A stretch of 64,000 nt of DNA from Actinopolyspora alba. GTDB lineage: Bacteria > Actinomycetota > Actinomycetes > Mycobacteriales > Pseudonocardiaceae. Positions within the stretch are counted from its first letter, which is position 1. Each line of letters begins with the position of its first letter. The position numbers were made by a program, and so were the translations under genes. This document shows positions 8,389 to 16,905 of the stretch, in pieces. The stretch is from the NCBI RefSeq assembly GCF_900112765.1, contig NZ_FOMZ01000006.1:1-64000 (forward strand), read 5' to 3'. Below the pieces are notes generated by a model, which made no database searches, was not told the origin of the DNA, and was given only the letters and a program-made list of their open reading frames with translations.

Positions 8389-8798
8389 GGCTTCCTCCCG
8401 GCAGGACCGTCAAGTCGGGGGCATTCCCGCCCACCCGGAAATAATTGATTACCCGAGTGTAATTGTTTTCAGTCTATTTCCGGGGTTCGAGACGATACAA
8501 CATTATGCTGCTGGGATTTTCGGGTGAGTTTGCGGTTTCGGCGTGTCGTCGTGTTCCGATCGTTCGATCGCGTTGCGCCAAGATGAGTCCGCCCGCTTCC
8601 CCCGGAAGGAGTTTCCGGCGGGCGGGGTCCACGAGGCGGGCGACGGCGGAGCGCGGGGCTTCGGCGGAGGAGGCACCGCGAGCGGAGGTTGGCCGCGAAC
8701 CGGTGAACGGTCCGGGCGACAGTCGGCGGTCCGCGGCGATTCCGAAGTCGGTGGCACTTCCACCGTGGCGGGTTTCGCCGCGGACCTTCGTGGTCGGC
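8389..8798. other. Gene-free stretch with AT-rich promoter region for the P450 gene
   Basis: About 410 bp without a credible gene. The part nearest the P450 start (about 8436-8520) is clearly AT-richer than its surroundings and contains ATAATTGATTAC and TGTAATTGTTTTC. It is a likely promoter or operator region read toward the P450. A loose -35/-10 pair (TTGTAT, then TAGACT about 17 nt on, minus strand) can be drawn there. Confidence 0.4.
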
Positions 8799-10295
8799 TC
8801 AGTGCTCGCCACCCAGTCTGCCCGCCAGTGCGGCGTGCCGTCGCTCGCTGGATTCGTTCATACCGGTGATCGATACCGTGCTGCCGCGTTGCCGGTACTT
8901 CGTTTCGACGGCGTCGAGCGCGGCCACGGTGGAGGCGTCCCAGATGTTGGCTCCGGAGAGGTCGATGATCACATTGCCGGGATCACCCGCGTAGTCGAAC
9001 TGGAACACGAGGTCGTTGCTGGAGGCGAAGAACAGCTGTCCGGTGACCCGGTAGATCTTGGTACCGCCCTCCGGATCGAGCACGCTGTCGATGTTGACCA
9101 GATGCGCCACGCGCCGTGCGAACAACACCGTGGCCACGACGACCCCCACCACGACGCCGATCGCGAGGTTGTGGGTGGCGACCGTGACGGCCACGGTCGC
9201 CAGCATCACGGTCGTCTCGCTCTTGGGCATAATGCGCAGTGTTCTCGGGTGAACGCTGTGCCAGTCGAACGTGCCCACCGAAACCATGATCATGACCCCG
9301 ACCAGAGCCGCCATGGGGATCATGGCCACCACCGGTCCCAGTGCCACGATCAGGATCAGCAGGAACACTCCGGCCAGGAAGGTGGACAACCGGGTCCTCG
9401 CGCCGCTGGATTTCACGTTGATCATGGTTTGGCCGATCATCGCGCAGCCGCCCATGCCACCGAAGAAACCGGTGACGACGTTGGCGATCCCCTGTCCCCA
9501 GGACTCGCGGGTCTTGTCCGAGTGCTCGTCGGTGATGTCGTCGACCAGCTTGGCGGTCATCAACGACTCCATCAGCCCGACCAGAGCCATGGCGATCGCG
9601 TACGGTGCGATGATTCGTAGCGTCTCGAGAGTGGCGGGCACCGACGGCAGTCCGGGCACGGGCAGACTGCTGGGGAGTTCACCCTGGTCACCGACGGTGG
9701 GTACGGCGATCCCCGCCGCCACGGTGAACACGGTCAGCGCGACGATGGCCACCAGCGGTGCGGGAATCGCGGTGGTCAGCCTCGGTAGGCCGATCATGAC
9801 TGCCAGTCCCACCGCCACGAGCGCGTAAACGCTCCAGGGAACACCGGTCAGGTACGGCAATTGGGCGGTGAAGATCAGAATCGCCAACGCGTTGACGAAA
9901 CCGACCATCACGCTTCGGGGCAGGAACCGCATCAGCCGCGCCACCCCGAGCATCCCCAGCAGAGCCTGGAACACGCCGCCCAGGATCACGGTGGCCACCA
10001 GGTAATCCACTCCGTACTGCTGTGCCACCGGTGCCAACACCAGCGCGATAGCCCCGGTCGCCGCCGAGATCATGGCGCGCCGTCCGCCGGTCAGCGAGAT
10101 CGTCACCGCCATGGTGAACGAGGCGAACAGCCCGACCCGAGGATCGACGCCGGCGATGATGGAGAACGAGATGGCCTCCGGAATCAGTGCCAACGCCACC
10201 ACGAGACCGGCCAACACCTCGGTCCGCAGCACCCGTGGGGACAACCAGTCCGGGCGAGACATCCGGTCACTTAACACAGCAGGAAACGACATCAT
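8799..10295 (-). CDS. SulP-family anion permease with STAS domain
   Basis: A 498-residue SulP/SLC26 transporter. The N-terminal transmembrane part contains the family phrase VALALIPEAISFSIIAGVDP (about 33-52) and about ten to twelve hydrophobic segments, e.g. GGFFGGMGGCAMIGQTMINV-like sequence near 280-300. The C-terminal cytoplasmic STAS domain (about 400-498) has the expected core IIDLSGANIWDASTVAALDAV. Family members move sulfate, bicarbonate or other small anions; the substrate is not predictable. Two adjacent ATG codons at 10295 and 10292 follow GAAAGAAG. A perfect 14-bp palindrome lies about 90 bp upstream. Confidence 0.9.
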   Translation of the reverse strand: MMSFPAVLSDRMSRPDWLSPRVLRTEVLAGLVVALALIPEAISFSIIAGVDPRVGLFASFTMAVTISLTGGRRAMISAATGAIALVLAPVAQQYGVDYLVATVILGGVFQALLGMLGVARLMRFLPRSVMVGFVNALAILIFTAQLPYLTGVPWSVYALVAVGLAVMIGLPRLTTAIPAPLVAIVALTVFTVAAGIAVPTVGDQGELPSSLPVPGLPSVPATLETLRIIAPYAIAMALVGLMESLMTAKLVDDITDEHSDKTRESWGQGIANVVTGFFGGMGGCAMIGQTMINVKSSGARTRLSTFLAGVFLLILIVALGPVVAMIPMAALVGVMIMVSVGTFDWHSVHPRTLRIMPKSETTVMLATVAVTVATHNLAIGVVVGVVVATVLFARRVAHLVNIDSVLDPEGGTKIYRVTGQLFFASSNDLVFQFDYAGDPGNVIIDLSGANIWDASTVAALDAVETKYRQRGSTVSITGMNESSERRHAALAGRLGGEH

Positions 10296-10382
10296 CTTCT
10301 TTCGTACGAGGAGAACCGCGGGTGGAAGACCGATCGGAGCGGAGCCACACCTGTGGGGCTCACGCGATCACAACGAACTCTA

Positions 10383-10396
10383 CCGTTACGTAACGG
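10383..10396. promoter_or_regulatory. 14-bp perfect palindrome upstream of the SulP gene
   Basis: CCGTTACGTAACGG reads identically on both strands and lies 88-101 bp before the SulP start. Position and form suit a TetR- or GntR-type operator. A 14-bp palindrome is expected by chance a few times in 64 kb, so the call depends on location. Confidence 0.35.
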
Positions 10397-10579
10397 CAAT
10401 GATGGCCGGAGTGTGACATATGTCGGCGTGTGATCCACGGAAATCCTCGTCGTCCCGGGAATCCGAAGACTCCCGGGCGAAACCACTCGACACGGCTGCT
10501 CGGAGGTGTCGGCGACACCTGGCTGAAAACGTTGATCCCGCCTCGGGGCGTCGCTTCCGGCGACGCGTCACCGTGTCGG

Positions 10580-11092
10580 TCAGTGTTGGCCGAGCTCGGT
10601 TGCGAAGGTCCGGTAGGTCTGTTCGTCGAAAAGTACGAACCGCACGAGTTCCACACCGGTGTCGGCCTCGCGCACGGCCCGGATCGCCACGCGTGCCGCC
10701 TGCTCGACCGGGTAGCGGTACACCCCCGTGGATATGGCGGGAAAGGCGATGCTGGCAGCGGGCAGCGAATCGGCGGTCCGCAACGATTCCAGGTAGCACG
10801 AGGCCAGCAGGTCCGAGCGGTCCCGCGAGGCCGAGTAGGTCGGGCCGACGGTGTGTATCACCCACCGGGCGGGGAGTTCGCCCGCCGTGGTGGCCACGGC
10901 GTGCCCCACCGGCAGCCCGTCGGTGTGCTCGGAGGCACGCAGCTGCTTACACGCCTCCAGTATTTCCCGGCCGCCGCGTCGATGGATCGCACCGTCGACA
11001 CCGCCTCCGCCCAGGAGCGAGGAGTTGGCCGCGTTGACCACGGCGTCCACCCGCTGTTCGGTGATGTCGCCCTGTATCGCCGTGATGTGCAT
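10580..11092 (-). CDS. Macrodomain protein (ADP-ribose / O-acetyl-ADP-ribose binding)
   Basis: A 170-residue single macrodomain of the MacroD/YmdB type. The ligand-binding residues are visible: IQGDIT at about 5-10, VVNAANSSLLGGGGVDGAIHRRGG at about 17-40 and the phosphate loop FPAISTGVYRYP at about 117-128. Such enzymes remove ADP-ribose from acidic residues or deacetylate O-acetyl-ADP-ribose in the cytoplasm. The gene is followed after about 69 bp by a TSUP permease gene read from the other side of the gap, with no overlap, so co-transcription is unclear. Confidence 0.92.
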   Translation of the reverse strand: MHITAIQGDITEQRVDAVVNAANSSLLGGGGVDGAIHRRGGREILEACKQLRASEHTDGLPVGHAVATTAGELPARWVIHTVGPTYSASRDRSDLLASCYLESLRTADSLPAASIAFPAISTGVYRYPVEQAARVAIRAVREADTGVELVRFVLFDEQTYRTFATELGQH

Positions 11093-11161
11093 GGTCGTAT
11101 TCTCGGGCTCGTACCGGCTGTTCCACCAGCGGGCGTGTTCGACGATCCGCGTGTGACGGAC

Positions 11162-11878
11162 TCAGAGCAGTGCCTTGCCGAGCAGCACGGCCGCGCTCAG
11201 ACTCGCCACCGCGAGCAGCACCGGACGCGTGCGCCCGTTGTCGAGTACCCGGCGCAACGGGCCCGAAAGCACGAACCCCAGCAGCGCGAACGGAAACAGC
11301 ACGCCGGCCGCCAGCAGCTGTTCACCGTGTACCTGTCCGGAGGCGACCAGCGCGACCAGGGACAGCGCCGAGCCCAGCGCGAAGTAGGCGCTGAGCGTGG
11401 TGCGTACCGTCGGTCCCGCGTTGTGCTGGTACACCAGTGCGATCGGTGGGCCACCGATCGCGGCGGCGGTTCCGAAGACGCCGCTGAACATTCCGGCGGT
11501 GAAGAGCGTCCCCGGCACCGGTCTGGGGCGCCACGCGACCAGGGACAGCACCACGGAGACCAGCACCACCAGGCCGATCAGTACCGCCAGCCACCGATTC
11601 GGCAGCAGCGCCAGCGCGGTGACCCCGAGCACGGTTCCGGGCACTCGGCCGAGCAGCCCCCACCGGACCCCGCGCCAGTCGGCCCGGCCTCTTTCGCGGA
11701 GCAGGGGGAGGATCGCGAAGGCGGAGGCGGTCAGCAACAACGGGACCGGCACCAGCGCCGGGTGGGCGATGGCCAGCAGCGGTGCGGCGATCAGGTTCAT
11801 GCCGAACCCCACCGCTCCCTGCACGACCGCTCCGCCAAGCACGATCGTCCCCGCCAGTAGCAGCATCCAGATGCTCAA
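11162..11878 (-). CDS. TSUP-family (TauE/SafE) permease
   Basis: About 238 residues with seven or eight hydrophobic segments and the TSUP opening LLAGTIVLGGAVVQGAVGFG, followed by AAPLLAIAHPALVPVPLLLT. A second repeat-like half begins near FSGVFGTAAAIGGPPIALVY, the duplicated pattern of this family. Members export sulfite, sulfoacetate or related organic anions; no substrate is implied. The start is taken as TTG at 11878 because GAGGGA sits five bases upstream. ATG at 11866 in frame is the alternative. Confidence 0.85.
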   Translation of the reverse strand: MSIWMLLLAGTIVLGGAVVQGAVGFGMNLIAAPLLAIAHPALVPVPLLLTASAFAILPLLRERGRADWRGVRWGLLGRVPGTVLGVTALALLPNRWLAVLIGLVVLVSVVLSLVAWRPRPVPGTLFTAGMFSGVFGTAAAIGGPPIALVYQHNAGPTVRTTLSAYFALGSALSLVALVASGQVHGEQLLAAGVLFPFALLGFVLSGPLRRVLDNGRTRPVLLAVASLSAAVLLGKALL

Positions 11879-12380
11879 GTGTTCCCTCGATCGTTTCGGG
11901 CATGCTCGGTGCACCGAGTCAACCCCCGCGGCGGAAGTGGCACGAGTGCGGGGACCCGTCGATGTGTTCGACTTCATAGCCCGGCGTCGAAAGCGGCTGT
12001 CGGATGGGTCTCAGGGATGTGCCCGCGATCGCTCCGGTGGTGTTTCCGCCTGTCCGGTCGGTGCTGTTTCCCCTCGCGAAGTGGCGAATCGGAGACCGTG
12101 GCCGTTTCGCGTGCCCCGCTCGAGCCGGGAAACCTCCCGGCACGGGGTTGAGCTCGCCCGCGAGGCGGTCTCTGTTCGGGGAAGTAGCAGTTCACGGGCT
12201 TGATCGTCGATGTCGTCCGTTCGGTTTCGGGTGCTCGACCTCCGGTCGTCCGGCACACCTAGTGCCGCGATCGGTGCGACAGATGTCACCGGGATGGCGC
12301 AACCCCGGTGGTAGCCGACCTCCGCTATGCCGGTTGACCTGCTGATTCGGTGAATATGCCCGTTCCCGGAACACCCTTCA
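11879..12380. other. Gene-free stretch between permease and MTHFR genes
   Basis: About 500 bp of ordinary GC-rich sequence between divergent genes. Open frames here show no recognisable protein and run across each other on both strands. Nothing specific is seen except the operator pair that follows at 12381-12421. Confidence 0.4.
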
Positions 12381-12421
12381 CTACTCCGTTCGGAGTAGCG
12401 GCACTACTCTGTCCGGAGGTA
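12381..12421. promoter_or_regulatory. Tandem palindromic operators upstream of the MTHFR gene
   Basis: The first site, CTACTCCG-TT-CGGAGTAG (12381-12398), has perfect 8-bp arms. The second, CTACTCTG-TC-CGGAGGTA (12404-12421), matches it at 14 of 18 positions. Start-to-start spacing is 23 bp, about two helical turns, as for cooperative binding of a dimeric repressor. They lie 133-173 bp upstream of the MTHFR start. No TetR or PadR gene is adjacent. Confidence 0.55.
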
Positions 12422-12553
12422 TTTACCGATGATTGACGGCCGTACGTTGTTCGCTCGTGGCACGAATCGTGCTCGCGGTGGTGCGGGCTTGCCGCCATCG
12501 GCAGCCGCGATCCGCCGTGACCGACGTCGACAGAAGGAAAACCTGAGGCCGAC

Positions 12554-13441
12554 ATGGAAACGATCGCACTCGAACTGGTGCCGCCCGATCAGGACGGCGG
12601 TGTGGAGAGCGCAGTTGAGGAAGGCCGCAAGGTGGCCGAGAGCTGCCGCACGTCCGGGCTCGGGGACCGCATCCAGCACCTGATGATCCCCGGCTTGATC
12701 GCCGAGGACGACGATCGTCCGGTCGAGATCAAGCAGAAGATGGACACGCTCGATTTCTGGCATGCCGTTCGTCCCGAGATCGGCGATGTGAAGGGGCTGT
12801 GTACCCAGGTCACGGCATTCCACGACAAGCAGCAACTGACCGACCGTATCGGTGATCTTCGCAGCGCCGGTATGGAAGGCATCGCCTTCGTCGGTGTGCC
12901 GCGAAACATGAGCGACGGTGAGGGGCCGGGGATGGCTCCTACCGATGCGTTGGCCGAGTTCAAGGGAACCGTCCCCAACCGGGGCGTCATTCTCATTCCC
13001 ACCCGTGAGGGGGAGCACGGCCGGTTCAACTTCAAGTGCGAGCGGGGCGCCACCTACGGCATGACCCAGCTGCTGTACTCGGATGCCATCGTCGGCTTCC
13101 TCAAGGAGTTCGCGCAGCAGACACCCCACCGTCCGGAAATCCTGCTCTCGTTCGGTTTCGTGCCGGGCGCCGAGAGCAAGGCCAAGCTCATCGACTGGCT
13201 CATCCAGGATCCGGGCAATCCGGTTGTGGAACAGGAACAGGAGTTCGTCGCCAGACTGGCGGAGAAGTCCTTCGAGGAACGCAAGCGTCAACTCGTGGAC
13301 CTGTACAAGCGGGTCGTGGACGGGGTGCGTGACCTCGGCTTCCCGCTGAGCATTCACCTGGAGGCGCCCTACGGTAACTCCAAGCCCGCTTTCGAGACCT
13401 TCGCGGAGATGCTGGACTACTGGTCGCCCCGCCAGAGCTGA
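12554..13441 (+). CDS. Mycobacterial-type (non-canonical) methylenetetrahydrofolate reductase
   Basis: A 295-residue protein resembling the short actinobacterial MTHFRs described in mycobacteria, which are unlike E. coli MetF in sequence and do not rely on bound flavin. Recognised stretches include DTLDFWHAVRPEIGDVKG (about 63-80), GMEGIAFVGVPRNMSDGEGP (about 105-124), RFNFKCERGATYGMTQLL (about 157-174) and LLSFGFVPGAESKAKLIDWL (about 195-214), typical of a TIM-barrel enzyme. The expected reaction is 5,10-methylene-THF to 5-methyl-THF for methionine synthesis. GAGG lies shortly before the ATG. Two palindromes lie upstream and a long hairpin downstream. A 20-bp tandem duplication covers the stop codon. 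The family call is from memory of the mycobacterial proteins. Confidence 0.65.
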   Translation: METIALELVPPDQDGGVESAVEEGRKVAESCRTSGLGDRIQHLMIPGLIAEDDDRPVEIKQKMDTLDFWHAVRPEIGDVKGLCTQVTAFHDKQQLTDRIGDLRSAGMEGIAFVGVPRNMSDGEGPGMAPTDALAEFKGTVPNRGVILIPTREGEHGRFNFKCERGATYGMTQLLYSDAIVGFLKEFAQQTPHRPEILLSFGFVPGAESKAKLIDWLIQDPGNPVVEQEQEFVARLAEKSFEERKRQLVDLYKRVVDGVRDLGFPLSIHLEAPYGNSKPAFETFAEMLDYWSPRQS

Positions 13442-13470
13442 CGGAGCGGAGCCAGAGCTGACGGAGCGGA
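13431..13470. repeat. Perfect 20-bp tandem duplication at the MTHFR stop codon
   Basis: GCCAGAGCTGACGGAGCGGA occurs at 13431-13450 and again immediately at 13451-13470 without mismatch. The stop codon TGA lies in the first copy, so the second is untranslated. The absence of differences suggests a recent slippage or unequal-exchange event. Confidence 0.9.
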
Positions 13471-13509
13471 TGCGGGCGGCGAAACCGGTTGTCGTTTCGC
13501 CGCCCGCAT
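13470..13509 (+). terminator. Long hairpin terminator after the MTHFR gene
   Basis: A 16-bp perfect stem (13470-13485 with 13494-13509; inner part GGCGGCGAAAC) around an 8-nt loop, followed by GTGCTTTCC. It lies between convergent MTHFR and FNT genes and may act in both directions. Confidence 0.8.
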
Positions 13510-13581
13510 GTGCTTTCCGACCGCCGGTTTCGGAAACGTTCGCCCGGACGGCCGATCACCCCCCGCTCGGGGACGGACCTG

Positions 13582-14412
13582 TCACGCGTGTCGCCACTCC
13601 CGGATTCGGGCATAGCCCCGGATCAGGCGCAGCGCCGTTGTGATGCCGACTCCACCGATGATGTTGCCCAGCAGGGTCCAGCTGAACCACGTGATCCATT
13701 CCAGGTAACCGTAGTCGGCCCCGGCGTGGATTCCGCCGAATATCAGCAGCGAATCCAGTATCGAGTGGTGCATACCTGTTCCGACGATCAGGAATCCGGT
13801 GACGGCGCTGGCGGTGAGCTTCGCCATGTCGTTGTCGGTGCCGTTGTGCATCCTGGTCATCAGCGTGATCGCACTACCGGCCAGCACCGCCAGACACAGG
13901 TTCTGCGGTGACAGCGCGGCGTTGGCGAACTTGCCTCCCATTTCCACGGCCGTGGTGTGCAGACCGGGAAACGCGGTGATCACCACGAACATCAGCGCCC
14001 ATCCGCCGAGCAGATTTCCGGCCAGGGTGCCGCCCCAGAAGCGTGCCAGTCGTCGCCAGGTGGCCTGGCGAGCCGCCACCACCACGATGGGTACGAGAAA
14101 GCCCTCGGTGAACAGTTCGGCGTGGCCGAGCAGCAGCGCGATCAGCGCGACCGAGAACGCCATGCCCGCCAGCAGCGGACTCCCGGTGGTCTGGTACACG
14201 GTCAGCAGAGCGAGCACGCCCAGTGCCACTTCCACACCGGCGACCAGAGCGGTCGCCAACAATTGCGGCCACGTTCGGTAGAGACGGGGACGCCCCTTCT
14301 CGATGATCCGATCGATGGCACGGTCCACCTCGTTCTCGCGCGGTCGTTGTCGACTTTCCGGCGCGTGGGGGGTGACTACGTGACTAGGCTGCTCAATCTG
14401 CTTGGTAACCAC
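13582..14412 (-). CDS. Formate/nitrite transporter (FNT) family membrane protein
   Basis: A 276-residue FNT-family channel-like protein. After a charged cytoplasmic N-terminus (RENEVDRAIDRIIEKGRPRL) come about six transmembrane helices. Family phrases are LLGHAELFTEGFLVPI (about 92-107), FWGGTLAGNLLGGWALM (about 124-140) and a second-repeat stretch TGFLIVGTGMHHSILDS (about 208-224). FNT proteins form pentameric pores for formate, nitrite or hydrosulfide; this branch is often only called FNT or YfdC-like, so the substrate is open. The start is GTG at 14412; AGGT lies just before it. Confidence 0.85.
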   Translation of the reverse strand: MVTKQIEQPSHVVTPHAPESRQRPRENEVDRAIDRIIEKGRPRLYRTWPQLLATALVAGVEVALGVLALLTVYQTTGSPLLAGMAFSVALIALLLGHAELFTEGFLVPIVVVAARQATWRRLARFWGGTLAGNLLGGWALMFVVITAFPGLHTTAVEMGGKFANAALSPQNLCLAVLAGSAITLMTRMHNGTDNDMAKLTASAVTGFLIVGTGMHHSILDSLLIFGGIHAGADYGYLEWITWFSWTLLGNIIGGVGITTALRLIRGYARIREWRHA

Positions 14413-14771
14413 GACCTACCTGTGTTCGTATTCGAAGGTGTAAGGGCCAATTTCCGGGTGTATCGGCCTCGGCCGCCGCGCGTTCCCGAACGTCATGTGT
14501 TGCCCGCCAGCGGAAGAGACGCTTGCTGTCCGGGGAAGAAGTCCGTTGTTCGAGCCGCGACCCGCAAGTGTCGCAAAGCCGATATTCCGGGCGTAACCCC
14601 GGTGGGAAAACCCATGCCGAGGGGCGGTGTTAGGGAGCCGCGACCCCGGTGGATCCGTGCGGGCAGGTGTCGTTCCACCCGTCTGGACGCCGCCGGTATC
14701 CGCCGAGCGGGTACTGCCCCGCGGCTTTCAGGCCCACGAACGAGCACTGCCGCGTTGGAGGTGTGGCGGAA
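14413..14771. other. Gene-free stretch between FNT and small membrane-protein genes
   Basis: About 360 bp. Short frames exist on both strands but none shows a recognisable product or a good ribosome site. It presumably contains the FNT promoter near 14413-14480, where the sequence is slightly AT-richer. No defined motif seen. Confidence 0.4.
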
Positions 14772-15008
14772 TCAGTCGTTCGATCCGGTGCGGCGGTTTT
14801 CCGTCCGCTCGGCCGGTGAGCTCCCCGCCGCCCGTTCGGTGCGGCGCAGCCACACTACGCCGCCGAGCTGTACCGCCATCGCCGCGGCGATCAGAACCAC
14901 AGCGGTAGCCGCGAAGGGTGACCAACCGATGACGGTGAACAGCACCAGCCCGGCGACCAGGAAGACTCCGGTACGCACGAGCACGAAGGTCAACCTTCGG
15001 GAATTCAT
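14772..15008 (-). CDS. Small two-helix membrane protein (DUF4229-like)
   Basis: A 78-residue protein beginning MNSRRLTFVLVRTGVFLVAG. Two hydrophobic helices (about 8-28 and 31-53) are separated by a short turn at GWSPFA and followed by a charged, Arg/Glu-rich cytoplasmic tail. Size, the basic start and the helix pair resemble actinobacterial DUF4229 proteins of unknown function. GAGCGAGGTTCG precedes the ATG. It is divergent from the flavoenzyme gene, with a perfect palindrome in the shared promoter region. A much longer open frame running through it toward 16781 is antisense to the flavoenzyme gene and is not the gene. Confidence 0.6.
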   Translation of the reverse strand: MNSRRLTFVLVRTGVFLVAGLVLFTVIGWSPFAATAVVLIAAAMAVQLGGVVWLRRTERAAGSSPAERTENRRTGSND

Positions 15009-15031
15009 CGAACCTCGCTCGGACGGCGGTT

Positions 15032-15045
15032 GCAATCGCGATTGC
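15032..15045. promoter_or_regulatory. 14-bp perfect palindrome in a divergent promoter region
   Basis: GCAATCGCGATTGC lies 24 bp upstream of the small membrane-protein start, where a repressor would cover its promoter. The rest of the 318-bp divergent region up to 15326 shows nothing else distinctive. Palindromes of this size also arise by chance. Confidence 0.3.
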
Positions 15046-15326
15046 GCAGCATACGTGAGGTCGGGGCCGCTGAGGAGCCCACCCAGCGCGGCGAGACGCC
15101 GTCGCACATGCCTCCCTCGGGGAGACGAGCGGGCCGTTCGGCGATGACTCCCGAGTGTCATTCGTCCGTATCGGCCGTACCGGCGGTGAGCGCAGACTGG
15201 CGACGGCAGGACGCGGCGCACGCGCGCGGCGGAGTCGGAGTACGACCGGATCGAGGACCGCCAAGCGGTCGTGGCTTCGCGCGGGCAGTCGTGGAAATCG
15301 ATTCCTCGGGATCCTCGGAGAAAATC

Positions 15327-16757
15327 ATGTCCACACAACTGCGAACACTCACACCGGAACCGACCACCCTCTCGGACGAGACGTTGCGTGACTTCCGGGC
15401 CGATTTCCGTGGCTCGGTGATCGGTCCCCTGGACAGTGAGTACGAGCAGGCCTGCGTGGTGCAGAACGGTGCGTTTCGTCGCGAGCCCGGCCTCGTGCTG
15501 CGCTGTCACGGAACGGCCGACGTCGTCGACGCCGTGGAGCTGGCCCGCCGGAGTCGGTTGTTGGTCGCGGTTCGGGGAGGTGGGCACAGTGTGGCCGGTC
15601 ACAGCAGTTGTGCGGGAGGTCTGCTGATCGATCTCTCCGGGATGCGTGCCGTGTCGGTGGACCCACGGCGCGGAGTGGTGCGTGCCCAGGGGGGTGCCAC
15701 CTGGGGCGACGTCGACCGGGAATCGCAGCTGTTCGGGCTGGCGGTGCCCGGTGGAATCGTGTCCACCACCGGGGTGGGAGGACTCACCCTCGGTGGCGGG
15801 ATCGGTTGGCTGCACCGCGCGTACGGCCTCACCTGCGACAACCTTCGGGCGGTCGAACTCGTCACCGCCGACGGCCGAGTGGTGCACGCCGACGACGAGC
15901 ATTACCCCGAGCTGATGTGGGGGCTGCGCGGTGGTGGGGGCAATTTCGGGATCGTCACCGCCTTCGAGTTCGACGCTCACCCGCTGGGCCCCACGGTGAT
16001 GGACTCCACCGTGATCTACGACGCGGGCGATGCCGATGCGCTGTTCCGGCGATGGCGGGACTGGGCGGATACGGTTCCGGACGAGGTGACGACGAGAGCG
16101 CTGTTCTGGACCATGCCCGCCGACCCGACGTTGCCTCCGGAGCTGCACGACAGGGACGTGCTCATCCTCGCGGCGTTGTACGCGGGCGATGTGGAGAGCG
16201 GGCAGCGGGTACTCGACCCGATCGCGCGGTTCGGTACACCGGTGGCCGATCTCAGCGGCCCCACACCGTACCGGCTCGCGCAGTCCTCGTTCGACGTGTT
16301 CTTCCCCAGGGGGGAGTTGCTCAGCTACTGGAAGTCGATATACCTCGACGAACTGACCGACGACGCCGTCGAACTGGTACTGCGTCGTGCGATGCGACGG
16401 CCGCATCCGTGGACGATGGTGCACCTTCCGCTGCTCGGTGGTGCCATGAAGCGTGTCGATGCCGAGGACACTGCCTTCGGGGACCGGCATGCTGACTACA
16501 TGCTCAGCGTGGACGGGAACTGGTTCGATCCGTCGGACAGTGAGCGGGTTACCGAATGGGTGAGGGACACCGTCGCCGAAGCGGCCGCACTGCCCGCGGC
16601 GGCGGGAACCTATCTGAACTTCAGCGGTGACACGGAGGTCGACGACTCGATGCGCCGGGCCGCGTTCGGGACGAATCTGCGTCGGTTGACCCGGCTCAAG
16701 ACCGAATACGATCCCGACAACCTGTTCCGCTCGAATTCCAACATTCCACCGGAATGA
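15327..16757 (+). CDS. FAD-binding oxidoreductase, berberine-bridge-enzyme type
   Basis: A 476-residue flavoenzyme of the VAO/PCMH fold. The FAD loop VRGGGHSVAGHS (about 82-93) carries the histidine used for covalent flavin attachment (about H87). GVGGLTLGGGIGWLHR follows (about 148-163), and the C-terminal BBE segment reads YLNFSGDTE and ends in LKTEYDPDNLFRSNSNIPP. The cysteine that gives bicovalent attachment in many relatives is missing (STTG where family members have a Cys-containing phrase), so single attachment is expected. Relatives oxidise sugars, alcohols or secondary metabolites; no signal peptide is seen. GGAG precedes the ATG at 15327; longer in-frame starts lack a ribosome site. 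Confidence 0.88.
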   Translation: MSTQLRTLTPEPTTLSDETLRDFRADFRGSVIGPLDSEYEQACVVQNGAFRREPGLVLRCHGTADVVDAVELARRSRLLVAVRGGGHSVAGHSSCAGGLLIDLSGMRAVSVDPRRGVVRAQGGATWGDVDRESQLFGLAVPGGIVSTTGVGGLTLGGGIGWLHRAYGLTCDNLRAVELVTADGRVVHADDEHYPELMWGLRGGGGNFGIVTAFEFDAHPLGPTVMDSTVIYDAGDADALFRRWRDWADTVPDEVTTRALFWTMPADPTLPPELHDRDVLILAALYAGDVESGQRVLDPIARFGTPVADLSGPTPYRLAQSSFDVFFPRGELLSYWKSIYLDELTDDAVELVLRRAMRRPHPWTMVHLPLLGGAMKRVDAEDTAFGDRHADYMLSVDGNWFDPSDSERVTEWVRDTVAEAAALPAAAGTYLNFSGDTEVDDSMRRAAFGTNLRRLTRLKTEYDPDNLFRSNSNIPPE

Positions 16758-16783
16758 CCGGGAGCCCGCAGGCGAGTTCACCC

Positions 16784-16838
16784 GAGGTCGGGCCTCCCCG
16801 CGGCCGGTGGCGGGCGGGAGGTTCCGTCGGGCGAGTGC
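16784..16838. repeat. Dispersed intergenic repeat, copy A
   Basis: A 55-bp stretch between convergent genes that opens with GAGGTCGGGCCTCCC and closes with GGTTCCGTCGGGCGAGTGC. A second copy at 45996-46049 shares the first 15 bases exactly and most of the last 28 at nearly the same spacing. It could be a small dispersed element or a conserved 3'-end structure. Confidence 0.45.
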
Positions 16839-16893
16839 GGTCCGGAAGCGGGTCGACAGGAACCGTTGACCACCCGAACCGGATCCGCACTCG
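16832..16893. terminator. Bidirectional hairpin between convergent genes
   Basis: CGAGTGCGG-TCCGG (16832-16845) pairs with CCGGA-TCCGCACTCG (16879-16893), with one bulged base, around a 33-nt loop. It lies between the ends of the flavoenzyme and ABC-F genes. There is no T-tract, which is common for actinobacterial terminators. Confidence 0.45.
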
Positions 16894-16905
16894 GTGCGCT
16901 CGGCG

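Noticed and set aside
14772-15326. Perfect palindrome at 15032 as proof of a dedicated regulator
   Set aside because: A 14-bp perfect palindrome is expected about four times by chance in a window of this size, so it is kept only as a low-confidence site.
14772-16781. Open frame of 669 codons on the minus strand
   Set aside because: Mostly antisense to the flavoenzyme; only the last 78 codons look like a real small membrane protein.
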